Shown here piece by piece: positions 15,568 through 16,317 of a stretch of DNA of 16,317 bases. Both the position numbers and the translations under genes were made by a program. The number at the start of each line of letters is the position of its first letter. Within the stretch, counting starts at the first letter, position 1. Source of the DNA: Flavobacterium sp. (GTDB lineage: Bacteria; Bacteroidota; Bacteroidia; Flavobacteriales; Flavobacteriaceae); NCBI GenBank assembly GCA_018062725.1, contig JAGORP010000038.1, positions 1-16,317 of the forward strand. The letters are read 5' to 3'. The notes under the pieces are model-generated. The model did not search any database. It had not been told where the DNA came from and saw only the letters and a program-made list of their open reading frames with translations.

Positions 15568-16302
15568 ATGGATTTAGTCAACAAAAAAACCTGCTTTATA
15601 ATGAAATTGACAAAGTTTTTACGCGAACAAGGTTATGACCTAATTGAAGGGCCTGTTCGAAATCATAAGCCCTTGCAACTGTGGCTAAAACAAATTTTTG
15701 ATGAAACCGAACTCTATTATGCTAATGTCAATCAGGCTTTTACGAGTAGTGTGGTGTTGGAAGAAATTGAAAACACTTCTTTGAGTATCGATTCGAGTAA
15801 AAAAGACGAATACGGATTTAACATAGGCATTACAATTCTAGACGAAATATTAGAATCCATTGGTTTAGGAACTGTAGAATTGTCGAGTAAAATAACCTCG
15901 GGGAAGACTATAAGCATTAGCTATGAAGACGCCATAACGCGCGAATATGCCATTGGAAACATAGAAAACTACTTTGCAGCGGCCGATTTTGTACACGCCA
16001 ACCCATCCCTTTTAAAAAATGCCAACAAAAACAACATCCTCATTCTAACAGGAGTGGTGTTTGCTAAGAATTTGCAGGTCACAATTGCCACCGATTTTAC
16101 CATAAACCCCGATTTGGTTGTTAGTTTAAATGCCGTAGCAGAAGGCAAGCTAGATTTTACAGTTAACGACACCAACAACCTAAACATGGTTTCAAGTGGT
16201 AACGGATTATTTCCTATTGCCATTAAAGCAAGCCGTCTCGATTTTGACAAAGGTGTTTTTAAAAAATTAAAATTAGTTACCGACAATCGCAATTTCTTTT
16301 AA
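15568..16302 (+). CDS. putative bacterial gasdermin (pore-forming anti-phage effector)
   Basis: Bacterial gasdermins are held inactive by a short C-terminal peptide. After cleavage by a partner protease they form large pores in the inner membrane and kill the infected cell. This 244-aa protein fits the family size (about 240-270). Residues 9-45 give a Cys (C9), then an amphipathic helix, then GYDLIEGP and PLQLWLK, like the gasdermin N-terminus (compare the FLRE..GDLI...LQLLSL stretch of human GSDME). Alternating polar/hydrophobic strands at about 60-115 and 150-205 would be the two pore hairpins, with ILTGVVFAKNLQV as a typical core strand. KASRLDFDKG and NRNFF close the chain. C9 could be the palmitoylated cysteine. 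An ATG at 15601 is an alternative start but would lose it. The call rests on remembered patterns, not a search; no partner protease is in view. Confidence 0.72.
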   Translation: MDLVNKKTCFIMKLTKFLREQGYDLIEGPVRNHKPLQLWLKQIFDETELYYANVNQAFTSSVVLEEIENTSLSIDSSKKDEYGFNIGITILDEILESIGLGTVELSSKITSGKTISISYEDAITREYAIGNIENYFAAADFVHANPSLLKNANKNNILILTGVVFAKNLQVTIATDFTINPDLVVSLNAVAEGKLDFTVNDTNNLNMVSSGNGLFPIAIKASRLDFDKGVFKKLKLVTDNRNFF

Positions 16303-16317
16303 TAAACCACTAAAAAT

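Noticed and set aside
15969..16292. 107-codon open frame on the minus strand opposite the gasdermin-like gene
   Set aside because: The plus-strand frame has coherent beta-strand periodicity and family features. The minus frame has none and is a shadow.
14530..16302. TetR-exporter operon and gasdermin as one functional system
   Set aside because: They are divergent, separated by more than 350 bp with a bidirectional terminator, and nothing in the sequence links their functions. Adjacency alone is not enough.

Overview
The window looks like a chromosomal segment of a Bacteroidota bacterium, most likely a Flavobacterium or close relative. The DNA is AT-rich. Promoters follow the Bacteroidota pattern of TTG, about 15-20 bases, then TAnnTTTG, and Shine-Dalgarno sequences are weak or absent. 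UDP-MurNAc-tripeptide ligase and alanine racemase are fused in one protein, which is typical of this phylum. No rRNA, tRNA, CRISPR array, insertion sequence or integrase was seen.

Left half (1-6642), housekeeping. On the minus strand lie a charged hypothetical protein (880-1782) and rsmI (57-758). Divergent from them on the plus strand run tdk, murF-alr (sharing one base with tdk), mscL and asd. They serve nucleotide salvage, peptidoglycan precursor synthesis, osmotic protection, and the lysine/DAP and threonine branch. Terminators follow mscL and asd.

Middle (6659-10134). A minus-strand lipoprotein faces asd. Divergent from it is a probable metal-uptake unit: a small exported His/Cys-rich protein ending in RGPP, then a TonB-dependent receptor that resembles zinc receptors of the ZnuD kind. 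Two short palindromes overlap the promoter of this unit. A bidirectional terminator separates it from the next operon.

Right-middle (10154-15201, minus strand). This is a compact tripartite export operon read as TetR regulator, ABC transporter, HlyD-type adaptor, TolC-type outer membrane protein. The genes overlap by 4 bp, are separated by 23 bp, and overlap by 17 bp in turn. A perfect 17-nt palindrome just upstream of the regulator's promoter is a good candidate for its own operator. The nucleotide-binding domain of the ABC protein is degenerate at the Q-loop, the signature motif and Walker B, although Walker A and the H-loop are intact.

Right edge (15202-16317). An intergenic region rich in inverted repeats leads to a 244-aa protein that I read as a bacterial gasdermin, a pore-forming effector of anti-phage abortive infection. 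A strong intrinsic terminator overlaps a possible 18-codon leader ORF and ends only 13 bases before the gasdermin start codon, which suggests that expression of the pore protein is attenuated. In known systems the activating protease is encoded beside the gasdermin. Here it would have to lie just past the right edge, because the window stops 15 bases after the gasdermin stop codon. The gasdermin and its leader are the most interesting part of the window.
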